A stretch of 13,379 nt of DNA from an uncultured bacterium (GTDB lineage: Bacteria > Bacillota > Clostridia > Lachnospirales > Lachnospiraceae), in the NCBI GenBank assembly GCA_946543095.1, contig CAMNLO010000013.1:1-13379 (forward strand), written 5' to 3'. The translations under genes and the position numbers were made by a program. The notes beneath the pieces are model-generated. The model searched no databases, was not told the origin of the DNA, and was given only the letters and a program-made list of their open reading frames with translations. Within the stretch, counting starts at the first letter, position 1. Every line of letters begins with the position of its first letter. Below are positions 5,808 to 13,186 of the stretch, piece by piece.

Positions 5808-7013
5808 CTTCAGCACCTCCACCACATCCTCCAGCACATAGTGGAATTCCGGGGCGGAGTGGTTTTCGTTTTCCTTAAAGCCCTGCCTTAGGTCGATGGT
5901 ATCGGAGGGGTCCAGGGGATCCACGCCCTTGTAGTCCCCCCGGAAGATCTGCAGCTCCCCGCGCTTTAAGGCGTTCTGCGCCTCTTCCATGGCCTCCTCT
6001 GTGCCGGGGGCGGCGGCATAAGCGTTCAGCTCCACCATCCGGACCCAATCCCGGTCAAAGCCCGCGCCGATATCGTGGCCGTGGATATTGCCCTTCACGT
6101 AGGATTCAATGGGAACGCCCCTTCTCACCGCCTCGGCGGCTCCCAGGATATAGGGCGTCCAGTTGATCCTGGTGCTGACGATGGAGGTGGTGGGGGCCAC
6201 ATCCATCATGCTCTGGTGGTAGCCCACATGATACACCGTCCGTTTCTCCGAAGCCTCCTCGCAGGCCACCGCCGGAGCGATGGTGTCCGTGTTCTGGGAG
6301 ATGATGACGCAGCCGGACTCGATCAGCCGCAGGGCCGCCTCCTTCTCCTTTGTGTAGCTGTTCCAGGCATCCGTATAGCGCACCTTGAGCTTTGCCGCAG
6401 GGCAGACGGAGCGGGCCCCCAGAAGATAGGCGGTATAGCCGGAAATGCTCTCCGGGATGGGGAATGAGGTCACAAACCCGAGGTATGCCTCGTTCTCTGC
6501 GATCGTTCCCTCCCGGATCAGTTCGGATAATTTCATGCCTGCGGCGATGCCCGCCACATAGCGGCCCTCGCAGATCTCCCCCATGAAGGTGTGGTAGTTT
6601 TCGTACACGGGCTTTGTCTCCGCATTGGAGCAGGACGCCTGGCAGAACTGCACCCCGGGATATTCTCCCGCCAGCCCTTTCACCGCCTCCCCAAAATCGG
6701 AGCCTGCGGAAATGATCAGGTTGCAGCCCTCCCCGCAAAGCTCCCGTACTGCCTCTTCCGCCTTCTCGTTCTGCACATTGCTGACGGAGAGGATCTCGAT
6801 CTCGTCATTGTATTTTGTCCTCAGCGCCTGCTCGGAGCTGATGAAATTCCCGGTATAGGGGGAGGAACCGTCGCCGCTGTATACAAAGCCCACCTTCAGC
6901 TCCCTGCTCCCCACAGCGGACCTTTCGGGGGAATAGAAGAAGACGGCGCAGACAGCCACCATCAGGAATGCCGTGAGGACGCTTACGAGGCTTACGATCT
7001 CATACTTCTTCAT
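5805..7013 (-). CDS. BMP-family extracytoplasmic ligand-binding protein, membrane anchored
   Basis: The 402-residue product belongs to the basic membrane protein (BMP/PnrA/Med) family, whose characterised members bind nucleosides or related ligands for ABC import. One hydrophobic segment (residues about 7-27) acts as a signal or anchor; the cysteine in it (MVAVC) does not fit a normal lipobox, so this is probably not a lipoprotein. From residue 38 the periplasmic-binding fold is clear: KVGFVYSGDGSSPYTGNF, NLIISAGSDFGEAV, GRYVAGIAAGM, SGCVIISQNTD and VYHVGYHQSMMDVAP, then YILGAAEAVRRG and DIGAGFDRDWVRM. ATG 7013 lies inside the end of the sensor gene, overlapping by 14 bases, with GAAGGAA upstream, so the two are translationally coupled. 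No ABC permease or ATPase gene is present. It may serve as a ligand-presenting partner of the sensor; this is inference. Confidence 0.85.
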   Translation of the reverse strand: MKKYEIVSLVSVLTAFLMVAVCAVFFYSPERSAVGSRELKVGFVYSGDGSSPYTGNFISSEQALRTKYNDEIEILSVSNVQNEKAEEAVRELCGEGCNLIISAGSDFGEAVKGLAGEYPGVQFCQASCSNAETKPVYENYHTFMGEICEGRYVAGIAAGMKLSELIREGTIAENEAYLGFVTSFPIPESISGYTAYLLGARSVCPAAKLKVRYTDAWNSYTKEKEAALRLIESGCVIISQNTDTIAPAVACEEASEKRTVYHVGYHQSMMDVAPTTSIVSTRINWTPYILGAAEAVRRGVPIESYVKGNIHGHDIGAGFDRDWVRMVELNAYAAAPGTEEAMEEAQNALKRGELQIFRGDYKGVDPLDPSDTIDLRQGFKENENHSAPEFHYVLEDVVEVLK

Positions 7014-10000
7014 TGGCTTCCTTCTTTCCTCCGATGACGATCTTTCCTTCCCGGACGAGCTTCACCATGATCTCCGCGATCTCAGGGTCAAACTGGGTCC
7101 CCTCGCATCTCTGGATCTCATCCAGCACCACCTCCATGTTGAGGCCCTTTCTGTATACACGGTTCTGGGTCATGGCGTCGAAGGTGTCCGCCACTCCGAT
7201 GATCCTGCCGTAAATGGGGATCTCCTCGCCCTTTAAGCCCATCATATAACCGGAGCCGTCATAGCGCTCGTGGTGGTAGAGCGCGCCCTCCACCACGTGC
7301 TCCACCATGGTGAAATCCTTCAGGATCTCCGCCCCACGGGTCACGTGGGTCTTCATGATGGCGTATTCTTCATCCGTGAGCCCGGAGGGCTTGTTCAAAA
7401 TCCTGTCCGGGATCCCGATCTTTCCGATGTCATGGAGCAGCGCGGCCTTCCGGATGTTCTCGCACTCCTCTTCGCTCCAGCCCAGCTCTCTCGCGATCAT
7501 AACGGAATAGTCCGAGACCCGCTGGGAATGCTGGCTGGTGCTGCCGTCCTTGGCGTCCATGGTCCTGGCCACGGCCATGATGGTCTCATTCCCCATCTGG
7601 ACCTGCTGCCTGGCCAGCCTCAGCTCCTGCTCCCTTAAGGCCAGGGTGCGCTGCAGCCTGATCCGGGCAAGCAGCCAGGTGAGCCAGACCACCGCCAGGC
7701 CTGCCACAAGGACCATATACAGCCTGAAATACCAGTGGTCATAGAGCTCCATCTCCTTGCTGAGGATATAGGAGCTCTGCTCCAGCACGTTGCGGTCGCT
7801 GTCCAGAAGGGCCAGGTGCAGAGCATAGTCCCCGGAGGGGAGATTTGTGTAAACGATGGAGGAAAGGCTTGCAGCGGGCAGCACTGTTTCCTGCGTGTCC
7901 ACGCCCTCCAGATAATAGCTGATCAGCGGCGTTTCCAGGGTGTAGTTCAGCACCTCCGGGAACAGCTCGATCTTTGTATTGTCCCTGCTGATCTCAATGG
8001 GCATTCCCCGCTCCACCCGGTAGAGCACATTGTCCAGATAGGCGGTTTTCAGGGTCATGCGGTAGGAGATGCTGGCCCTGCCGTAGTCGTCGGTCTTTAA
8101 CATATATACGCCGGAATCCGCGGATAAAAAGAGCCTGCCCTGCTCGTCCATGTAGTTCCAGGAATTGGGGGTGAGGGACGCCTTTAAGCCCCGCTTCACG
8201 TCCAGCAGCTCGTATTCCGTATCTTCCTCGTCTTTGATCAGCTCCTGCTCTTCCCCGATGAAAACGCCGGCGCTGCTTAAGATGAAGAGCCGTCCCTTGT
8301 CTCCGGTCCAGATGTCGAAGTTATTGGAATAGGGGAAGTGCTCCAGGATCCGGATGTTTCTTGCCTTATCCATGTAGCACAGGCCGTTGCTGGTCACGAT
8401 ATAATAACCGCCCCCGTCGGAGGCCTTCACGATCCTTAAGACCACGCCGGAGGAAAGACCGTTTTCCGCGGTGAACCGCTCTGTGACCTTCCCGTCCCTT
8501 ATGACCACGATGCCGTCCCCGTCGGAGCCCGCAAGGATCTCCTCTCCCTCCGGCAGAAGGCAGAGGATCATGGCGGCGGTCAGCTCCTCCCCGTAGGGCA
8601 GGATATGCTGTACGCTGCCGTCCTTGATAAAGCCGATGCCCGCGTCTCCCGCGGAAACAATGGTGCCGTCCTCCAGCTCCGCGGCCACTCTGACCCAGTC
8701 GCAGAAATCCGTGGTGCTGTCATGACGGGTGATGGTATAACCCCGAAGCTGCGCTACCGCTTCCTCTTCCTCGGGCGCTTCCTCCCCCTCCTCCGGGTTT
8801 GTTTCCAGCCTTTCCTCGACGCGCTCGCCCTCTCTGCGGACCTCCATCAGTCCCCGGCCATAGCTTGAGACCCAGAGGCCTCCCCGGGAATCCGCGAACA
8901 GATCCCTGATCCTGAGGCCGGAGAACAGCTCTGTCAGGTCGTCACTGATGGCATAGCCCTTCCCCTCGTCCACAATGTCCAGACCCTTGTCTGTCCCGAT
9001 ATAAAGGCGTCCGTCAAAGCCGGCCACCGTGTTCACCACCTTCTGCTCCATGGCGTATTCGCCGTAGATGTCCGTAACGGCGGAGCGGGAAAGCCTCAGC
9101 AGTCCCAGGCGGGAGGAGGTGAACCAGTAATTGCCCTGATAGTCCACCAGAACACTGTCAATGGAATTATTGAACTGGCCAAGATGGATGGTGCTGAAGA
9201 TCATCCCCCCCTGGAAGCAGCCTACGCCGTTGTCGGCGCAGACAAAGAGCTGTCTCTCGTCTGTGAAGGTCAGACTGTTGATCTTCGACAGATCCCCGCA
9301 GCTGTAGACCCGTCCCTGTTTCAGCCCGTCCTCCTCCACATCAAAACGGATGACCTTCCCGGAGGAGGTCCCCACATAGAGATTGCCTCTTTTGTCGAAG
9401 CTGCAGCAGGTGTAAATGACGCCCTCCTCGCTGCAGGAGTCCTCAAAGACCACCTGTTTGTCCCTCAGGATAAAGAGCTTCCCGGCGTTGGTCACCGCCG
9501 CCACCTGCCCCCGCCTGTCCGCGTCGATGCTGTGGGCATAGACGATCTCCGGCACATTTGAGAGCATTTGCAGTCCGCCGGATAAGGAAAGGATCTGCAG
9601 CGTGTCCGAGGTGCCCACATAATAGCAGCCGTCGGAGCCCTGAACAATGCAGCGGACGGAATTGGAGGGCAGACCGCTTTTCGTGTCCAGCACATTGGAA
9701 ACATCTTCAGAAATGATCAGGGTCAGACCGTTGTCATTGGTGCCCACCCAAAGGCGGCCTTCCTCGTCCACGTAGAGACAGTTTACATTACGGACGCTGC
9801 TGAAGTCCGACATGGCGCGGAATTCCGTGCCGTTATAGCGGAAAAGCCCGGCGTAGGTCCCCACCCAGAGGACCCCGTCCCTGGTCTGGGCGATGTCGTT
9901 TGCCTCGCCCCCCAAAAGACCCTCGGCGCTGGAATAGACCGTCTGCACGTAGGAATAGAAATTCGCCGCCTCCTCCGCCCGGACCTGCATTCCCGGAGCA

Positions 10001-10644
10001 AGCGCGAGGACCAGAAGGAAGGGCAGCGCCAGAAACTTCACACCAGGATCCGTGTCCTCCTTCGACACGTCGCTTTCCGGCCGCGTATGGGTCTTCATGC
10101 CCAGGGCCACCCGTATGCGGATGATGCAGTAGAGGGCTGTGAGGGTCAGGACCTTGTCCAGGAAATCGATGTAGAATTCCCCCGTGATGCTGCAGAATAA
10201 GTCCGGCAGCCCCAGAAGGCGCAGATATTCGATGATGCTGTCTCCCCAGAGATTGCCGGTGAGGCCGTCGAAGAACATGTAGTTCAAGGGAGCGGAGATG
10301 ATGACAGAGACCCCCGTGACCGCCACGGAAACGCTCAGGGTCCCAAACAGGGTGTCCATCTTATGCCGTCTTGTCAGGATCCCCACAAGAAGGCCGATGA
10401 GGAAGCTTACGAGGCAATAGACATAGGAGATGCTGCTGTGTATTCCGTAGATCAGATTCCCCGCAATGCCCACGGAGGCACCGCTGACAGGCCCAAGGAC
10501 ATAGGCCGCCAGGCAGGTCCCGAAGGAGTCCAGCCACACGGGCAGGGATGCCATTTCCGCCAGCCGCTTGCCGAACAGATTGATGAAAATGCAGAGCGCG
10601 GTCAAAAGAACCGCCTGAATATATTTTTTCATAATTAAAGTCAT
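7000..10644 (-). CDS. Multidomain membrane sensor: ECF-S-like, beta-propeller, Y_Y_Y-like and HD-GYP domains
   Basis: This 1214-residue protein is probably a ligand-controlled cyclic-di-GMP phosphodiesterase. Residues 1-182 hold about six hydrophobic segments resembling an ECF-transporter S component. Residues 202-223 form a second signal-peptide-like segment ending in VRA-EEA. Residues about 240-880 carry repeated two-component-regulator propeller motifs (for example LWVGTYAGLFRYNG, GRLWVGTNDNGL), with a Glu-rich insertion near 601-632. A Y_Y_Y-like domain follows (about 890-965), then one membrane helix (972-995), a coiled linker and the HD-GYP domain (about 1020-1214). Metal-site residues are present: HD at 1071-1072, MKTH, HHE at 1124-1126 and VADTFDA, but the GYP triad reads GYM. 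ATG 10644 has GAGAAGG eight bases upstream; a TTG at 10683 does not. The BMP gene overlaps its end. Confidence 0.85.
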   Translation of the reverse strand: MTLIMKKYIQAVLLTALCIFINLFGKRLAEMASLPVWLDSFGTCLAAYVLGPVSGASVGIAGNLIYGIHSSISYVYCLVSFLIGLLVGILTRRHKMDTLFGTLSVSVAVTGVSVIISAPLNYMFFDGLTGNLWGDSIIEYLRLLGLPDLFCSITGEFYIDFLDKVLTLTALYCIIRIRVALGMKTHTRPESDVSKEDTDPGVKFLALPFLLVLALAPGMQVRAEEAANFYSYVQTVYSSAEGLLGGEANDIAQTRDGVLWVGTYAGLFRYNGTEFRAMSDFSSVRNVNCLYVDEEGRLWVGTNDNGLTLIISEDVSNVLDTKSGLPSNSVRCIVQGSDGCYYVGTSDTLQILSLSGGLQMLSNVPEIVYAHSIDADRRGQVAAVTNAGKLFILRDKQVVFEDSCSEEGVIYTCCSFDKRGNLYVGTSSGKVIRFDVEEDGLKQGRVYSCGDLSKINSLTFTDERQLFVCADNGVGCFQGGMIFSTIHLGQFNNSIDSVLVDYQGNYWFTSSRLGLLRLSRSAVTDIYGEYAMEQKVVNTVAGFDGRLYIGTDKGLDIVDEGKGYAISDDLTELFSGLRIRDLFADSRGGLWVSSYGRGLMEVRREGERVEERLETNPEEGEEAPEEEEAVAQLRGYTITRHDSTTDFCDWVRVAAELEDGTIVSAGDAGIGFIKDGSVQHILPYGEELTAAMILCLLPEGEEILAGSDGDGIVVIRDGKVTERFTAENGLSSGVVLRIVKASDGGGYYIVTSNGLCYMDKARNIRILEHFPYSNNFDIWTGDKGRLFILSSAGVFIGEEQELIKDEEDTEYELLDVKRGLKASLTPNSWNYMDEQGRLFLSADSGVYMLKTDDYGRASISYRMTLKTAYLDNVLYRVERGMPIEISRDNTKIELFPEVLNYTLETPLISYYLEGVDTQETVLPAASLSSIVYTNLPSGDYALHLALLDSDRNVLEQSSYILSKEMELYDHWYFRLYMVLVAGLAVVWLTWLLARIRLQRTLALREQELRLARQQVQMGNETIMAVARTMDAKDGSTSQHSQRVSDYSVMIARELGWSEEECENIRKAALLHDIGKIGIPDRILNKPSGLTDEEYAIMKTHVTRGAEILKDFTMVEHVVEGALYHHERYDGSGYMMGLKGEEIPIYGRIIGVADTFDAMTQNRVYRKGLNMEVVLDEIQRCEGTQFDPEIAEIMVKLVREGKIVIGGKKEANEEV

Positions 10645-10854
10645 TATAGCAACCTTCTCTTTTTTCCTCAACCGATATTGCAAGTTATAAATCGGGCTTT
10701 TTTGCGGCAGCGAAGGAGAGTATAATCCGGATATGGGCCGGTTATGGCTTTATTGCAGCGACTGCGGATAATGTGCGATCCGGGCCGTCGTCATCCCGGC
10801 CGAAGGCTGAGTATGCACAAAATGCGGATATGTCATGGAGGAAGGAGTTTCAAA
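10645..10854. promoter_or_regulatory. Divergent control region between the sensor and GH13 genes
   Basis: A perfect TATAAT at 10721-10726 points towards the GH13 gene, but its -35 region (T-rich, around 10698-10704) is poor. On the minus strand the same site reads TATACT and could serve the sensor gene. CCGGG and CCCGG arms near 10777-10800 can form a weak hairpin in the GH13 leader. Ribosome binding sites are clear: GGAGGAAGGAG before 10855 and GAGAAGG before 10644. Nothing else was recognised. Confidence 0.4.
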
Positions 10855-12294
10855 ATGTGGTATCACGAAGCTGTATTCTATCAGTTCTATCCCCTGGGCG
10901 TAACAGGCGCCCCCTTCGAAAACGACGGCGTCCTGACCCACAGGCTTCCCGCCCTGAAGGAGTGGATCCCCCACTTAAAGAAGCTCCACGTAAACGCCGT
11001 GTACTTCTCTCCCCTCTTCGAATCCGACACCCACGGCTATAACACCCGGGACTATAAGCAGCTGGATGTGCGTCTGGGAGACAACGGGGACCTGAAGGCG
11101 CTCTGCAGCGCCCTCCATGACGAAGGGATAAGGATCCTTTTCGACGGGGTCTTCAACCATGTGGGCCGGGGATTCTCTGCCTTCCGGGATGTGCGGGAAA
11201 AGAAATGGGATTCGCCCTATAAGGACTGGTTTTACTTAAACTTTGACGGGAATTCAGGCTATAACGACGGCTTCTTCTACGAGGGCTGGGAAGGCAATTT
11301 CGATCTGGTGAAGCTGAATCTGGACAATCCCGCCGTCCGGGAGCATCTGCTTTCCGCCGTTAAATTCTGGATCGACGAATTCGAAATCGACGGCCTCAGG
11401 CTGGATGTGGCCTATATGGTGAACAGGGTGTTCCTGAAGGAGCTCCGGGCAAGGACCCGGGAATGGAAGCAGGATTTCTTTCTGCTGGGAGAGATGCTCC
11501 ATGGGGATTACAAGCAGTTAGTGAATCCGGAGATCTGCGATTCCGCCACCAATTACGAGTGCTATAAGGGCATCCATTCCGCCCTGAATTCAAAGAATCT
11601 GTTTGAGATCGTCCACTCCCTGCTGCGGCAGTTCGGGCCGGAGGACTGGACGCTCTATAAGGGGCTGCCCCTTTACTCCTTTGTGGACAACCACGACGTC
11701 AGCCGCATCGCCAGCATTCTGCAGGATCCGGAGCATATCCCCCTGGCCTATGCCCTGATCTTCGGAATGCCCGGGATCCCCCAGATCTACTACGGCAGCG
11801 AATGGGGCATCAAAGGGGACAAGAAGGACGGAGATCCGGGGCTTAGGCCTGCCGTCGAAACGCCGGAGTGGAATACTCTCACTGACACGGTGCAGCGCAT
11901 GGCCGCCGCACGCCTTGCGTCGAAGGCCCTGCAGTACGGCGCCTTTACCTCTCTTGTGCTGACTAATCTGCAGTGCGTGTTTGAGCGAAGGCTTTCCGAT
12001 GCGGATGCCGCCCGGTTTGCGGCGGAAGCGGAGGGAGCCGAGGCCATCCGGATCGATAACACTGCAGGCCCGGGCTGGGGCGAACCCGGAAAGAAGGTCC
12101 TCCGGGTGGAGAGCGATGCCACCGCGGACCGCAGCCGGATCCTGGTGGCCATCAATTCCGGGGATCAGGAATACCGGGCCCATTTCGACGCCGGGGCCGG
12201 CAGGGCCCGGGACCTGATCACAGGGGAAACGGTGGATTTTGGCGGGGGATTGGTCCTGCCCCCGAAGCGGGCCATGTTTCTGCAGCCGTACTGA
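10855..12294 (+). CDS. GH13-family alpha-glucan hydrolase, cytoplasmic
   Basis: This is an alpha-amylase superfamily (GH13) enzyme of 479 residues acting on alpha-linked glucan or short maltooligosaccharides. All four conserved regions are present: DGVFNHV (97-103), GLRLDVAYM (180-188) with the nucleophile Asp184, LLGEM with acid/base Glu213, and FVDNHD (277-281-region) with the transition-state Asp. GMPGIPQIYYGSEWG follows, as in cyclomaltodextrinase or maltogenic-type enzymes. There is no signal peptide, so it acts in the cytoplasm. I choose ATG 10855 (MWYHEAVFYQFYP) because a strong GGAGGAAGGAG lies just upstream; the longer frame from 10744 has no site and an unlikely sequence. A C-terminal beta-domain is present. 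It stands alone, divergent from the sensor, and ends four bases before the convergent peroxidase gene. The exact substrate cannot be read from the sequence. Confidence 0.92.
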   Translation: MWYHEAVFYQFYPLGVTGAPFENDGVLTHRLPALKEWIPHLKKLHVNAVYFSPLFESDTHGYNTRDYKQLDVRLGDNGDLKALCSALHDEGIRILFDGVFNHVGRGFSAFRDVREKKWDSPYKDWFYLNFDGNSGYNDGFFYEGWEGNFDLVKLNLDNPAVREHLLSAVKFWIDEFEIDGLRLDVAYMVNRVFLKELRARTREWKQDFFLLGEMLHGDYKQLVNPEICDSATNYECYKGIHSALNSKNLFEIVHSLLRQFGPEDWTLYKGLPLYSFVDNHDVSRIASILQDPEHIPLAYALIFGMPGIPQIYYGSEWGIKGDKKDGDPGLRPAVETPEWNTLTDTVQRMAAARLASKALQYGAFTSLVLTNLQCVFERRLSDADAARFAAEAEGAEAIRIDNTAGPGWGEPGKKVLRVESDATADRSRILVAINSGDQEYRAHFDAGAGRARDLITGETVDFGGGLVLPPKRAMFLQPY

Positions 12295-12298
12295 TCTC

Positions 12299-12841
12299 CT
12301 ACAGCAGCTCCTTCACGCACTCCTCCACCTTTTTCATGTCCATGGTGGGCTCGAACCGGGCTGCCACATTGCCTTCCCTGTCCACAATGAACTTGGTGAA
12401 GTTCCACTTGATATCGGGGTTTTCCTTGTAATGGGGATCCATTGCCCTCACCGCCCCTGCCATCATCAGCGCCTTGGGGCCCTTGCCGAAGCCTTCAAAG
12501 CCCTTCTGAGACTTTAAGAAGGTGTACAGCGGTAGCTCGTTTTCGCCGTTCACCTCGGCCTTTTTCATCTGGGGGAACTGCGTATTGTAGTGGAGCGTGC
12601 AGAACTCGTGGATCTCATCATCACTGCCGGGGGCCTGGTTTGCGAACTGGTTGCAGGGGATATCCAGCACCTCAAACCCCGCCTCGTGATACTGCTCATA
12701 CATCTTCTCGATCTCCTCGTACTGGGGAGTGAAGCCGCAGCCCGTGGCCGTGTTCACGATCATGACCACCTTCCCCCTAAACTCCTCCAGAGAAACCTCC
12801 TCGCCCTTGCTGTTCTTTACAGAATATTCGTAGATTCCCAT
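12299..12841 (-). CDS. Glutathione peroxidase family thiol peroxidase
   Basis: The 180-residue cytoplasmic protein reduces hydrogen peroxide and organic peroxides; bacterial members usually use thioredoxin rather than glutathione. The peroxidatic residue is Cys35 in NTATGCGFTPQY, encoded by TGC, so it is the cysteine and not the selenocysteine form. PCNQFANQAPG (62-72) and KWNFTKFIVDREG (around 144-156) supply the conserved Gln, Trp and Asn. Cys81 in EFCTLHY fits the position of the resolving cysteine in the two-cysteine type. ATG 12841 has AGGAGG eight bases upstream. A near-consensus promoter lies about 100 bases upstream, so the gene is monocistronic. Its stop codon lies four bases from that of the GH13 gene. 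Confidence 0.95.
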   Translation of the reverse strand: MGIYEYSVKNSKGEEVSLEEFRGKVVMIVNTATGCGFTPQYEEIEKMYEQYHEAGFEVLDIPCNQFANQAPGSDDEIHEFCTLHYNTQFPQMKKAEVNGENELPLYTFLKSQKGFEGFGKGPKALMMAGAVRAMDPHYKENPDIKWNFTKFIVDREGNVAARFEPTMDMKKVEECVKELL

Positions 12842-12949
12842 TGTGTTTCCCTCCTGTCCTGATGGAAGTGAAGGAGCCGGGCGGCGAATGTATTATTCTG
12901 TATGTGCCGTGTTCACCGTGCTTCCTTCATCTTTATTTTGTATGATTTT

Positions 12950-12978
12950 ATTGTACGCAATCTATATCTGTTTGTCAA
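12950..12978 (-). promoter_or_regulatory. Peroxidase gene promoter (sigma-A type)
   Basis: On the minus strand a perfect TTGACA (12978-12973), a 17-base spacer and TACAAT (12955-12950) form a near-consensus housekeeping promoter. Transcription should begin near 12943, leaving a leader of about 100 bases before ATG 12841. This is the strongest promoter in the window. Confidence 0.85.
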
Positions 12979-13043
12979 CACTTTTTTGATTATTCATGGG
13001 GGATCTTTCATTCGGAAAGCCGCAAATCATAGTATTTATTCCG

Positions 13044-13058
13044 CATATTATCAATATG
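13044..13058. promoter_or_regulatory. Palindrome upstream of the peroxidase promoter
   Basis: CATATT-ATC-AATATG is a perfect 6-3-6 inverted repeat about 65 bases upstream of the -35 box. It could be a regulator-binding site or an AT-rich structural feature. No known operator consensus is recognised. Confidence 0.35.
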
Positions 13059-13063
13059 TGTTT

Positions 13064-13105
13064 GATAAATTTCGTTTTGAACTAGATATATTTCGTTTTG
13101 AAGTA
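13064..13105. repeat. Tandem 21-bp direct repeat
   Basis: Two head-to-tail copies of a 21-base unit (13064-13084 and 13085-13105) agree at 19 of 21 positions and share the core ATTTCGTTTTGAA. The 21-base period equals two turns of B-DNA, so a bound protein would sit on one face of the helix. It lies between the ECF S gene end and the peroxidase promoter. Confidence 0.7.
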
Positions 13106-13122
13106 CCGGTTTATTCCTGAAC

Positions 13123-13149
13123 AGCCGCCTGCGCTAAGCGCTGGCGGTT
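13123..13149. terminator. Hairpin downstream of the ECF S-component gene
   Basis: CCGCC (13125-13129) pairs with GGCGG (13143-13147) and GCGC (13131-13134) with GCGC (13138-13141) around a TAA loop. It lies about 40 bases beyond the minus-strand stop codon. A smaller hairpin, AGGGCT-GAA-AGCCCT, lies at 13173-13187. Neither has a T-tract, so termination is plausible but unproven. Confidence 0.4.
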
Positions 13150-13186
13150 CTCGGATAAGATATGCCCATGCCAGGGCTGAAAGCCC

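Larger units (their letters stand above)
12842..13186. other. AT-rich intergenic region upstream of the peroxidase gene
   Basis: This stretch of about 345 bases is much more AT-rich than the genes around it. It holds the peroxidase leader and promoter, a palindrome (13044-13058), a tandem 21-base repeat (13064-13105) and a GC-rich hairpin (123-149 of the last 13-kb block, 13123-13149). An open frame at 12902-13120 has no ribosome binding site and overlaps the promoter, so I do not call it a gene. Confidence 0.6.

Noticed and set aside
10645..10683. Upstream TTG start for the sensor gene
   Set aside because: The well-spaced GAGAAGG site precedes ATG 10644, and the extension (MQYRLRKKEKVAI) spans that site.
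10744..10854. N-terminal extension of the GH13 gene
   Set aside because: The Arg/Cys-rich extension has no start signal, and a strong ribosome binding site precedes ATG 10855, where homology begins.
12732..12745. Selenocysteine in the peroxidase active site
   Set aside because: The codon at the catalytic position is TGC, not TGA.
13064..13105. CRISPR array
   Set aside because: Only two abutting copies with no spacers and no cas genes.
12902..13120. 72-residue plus-strand open frame in the AT-rich spacer
   Set aside because: No ribosome binding site, it overlaps the peroxidase promoter, and its C-terminal repeat simply reflects the 21-bp DNA repeat.
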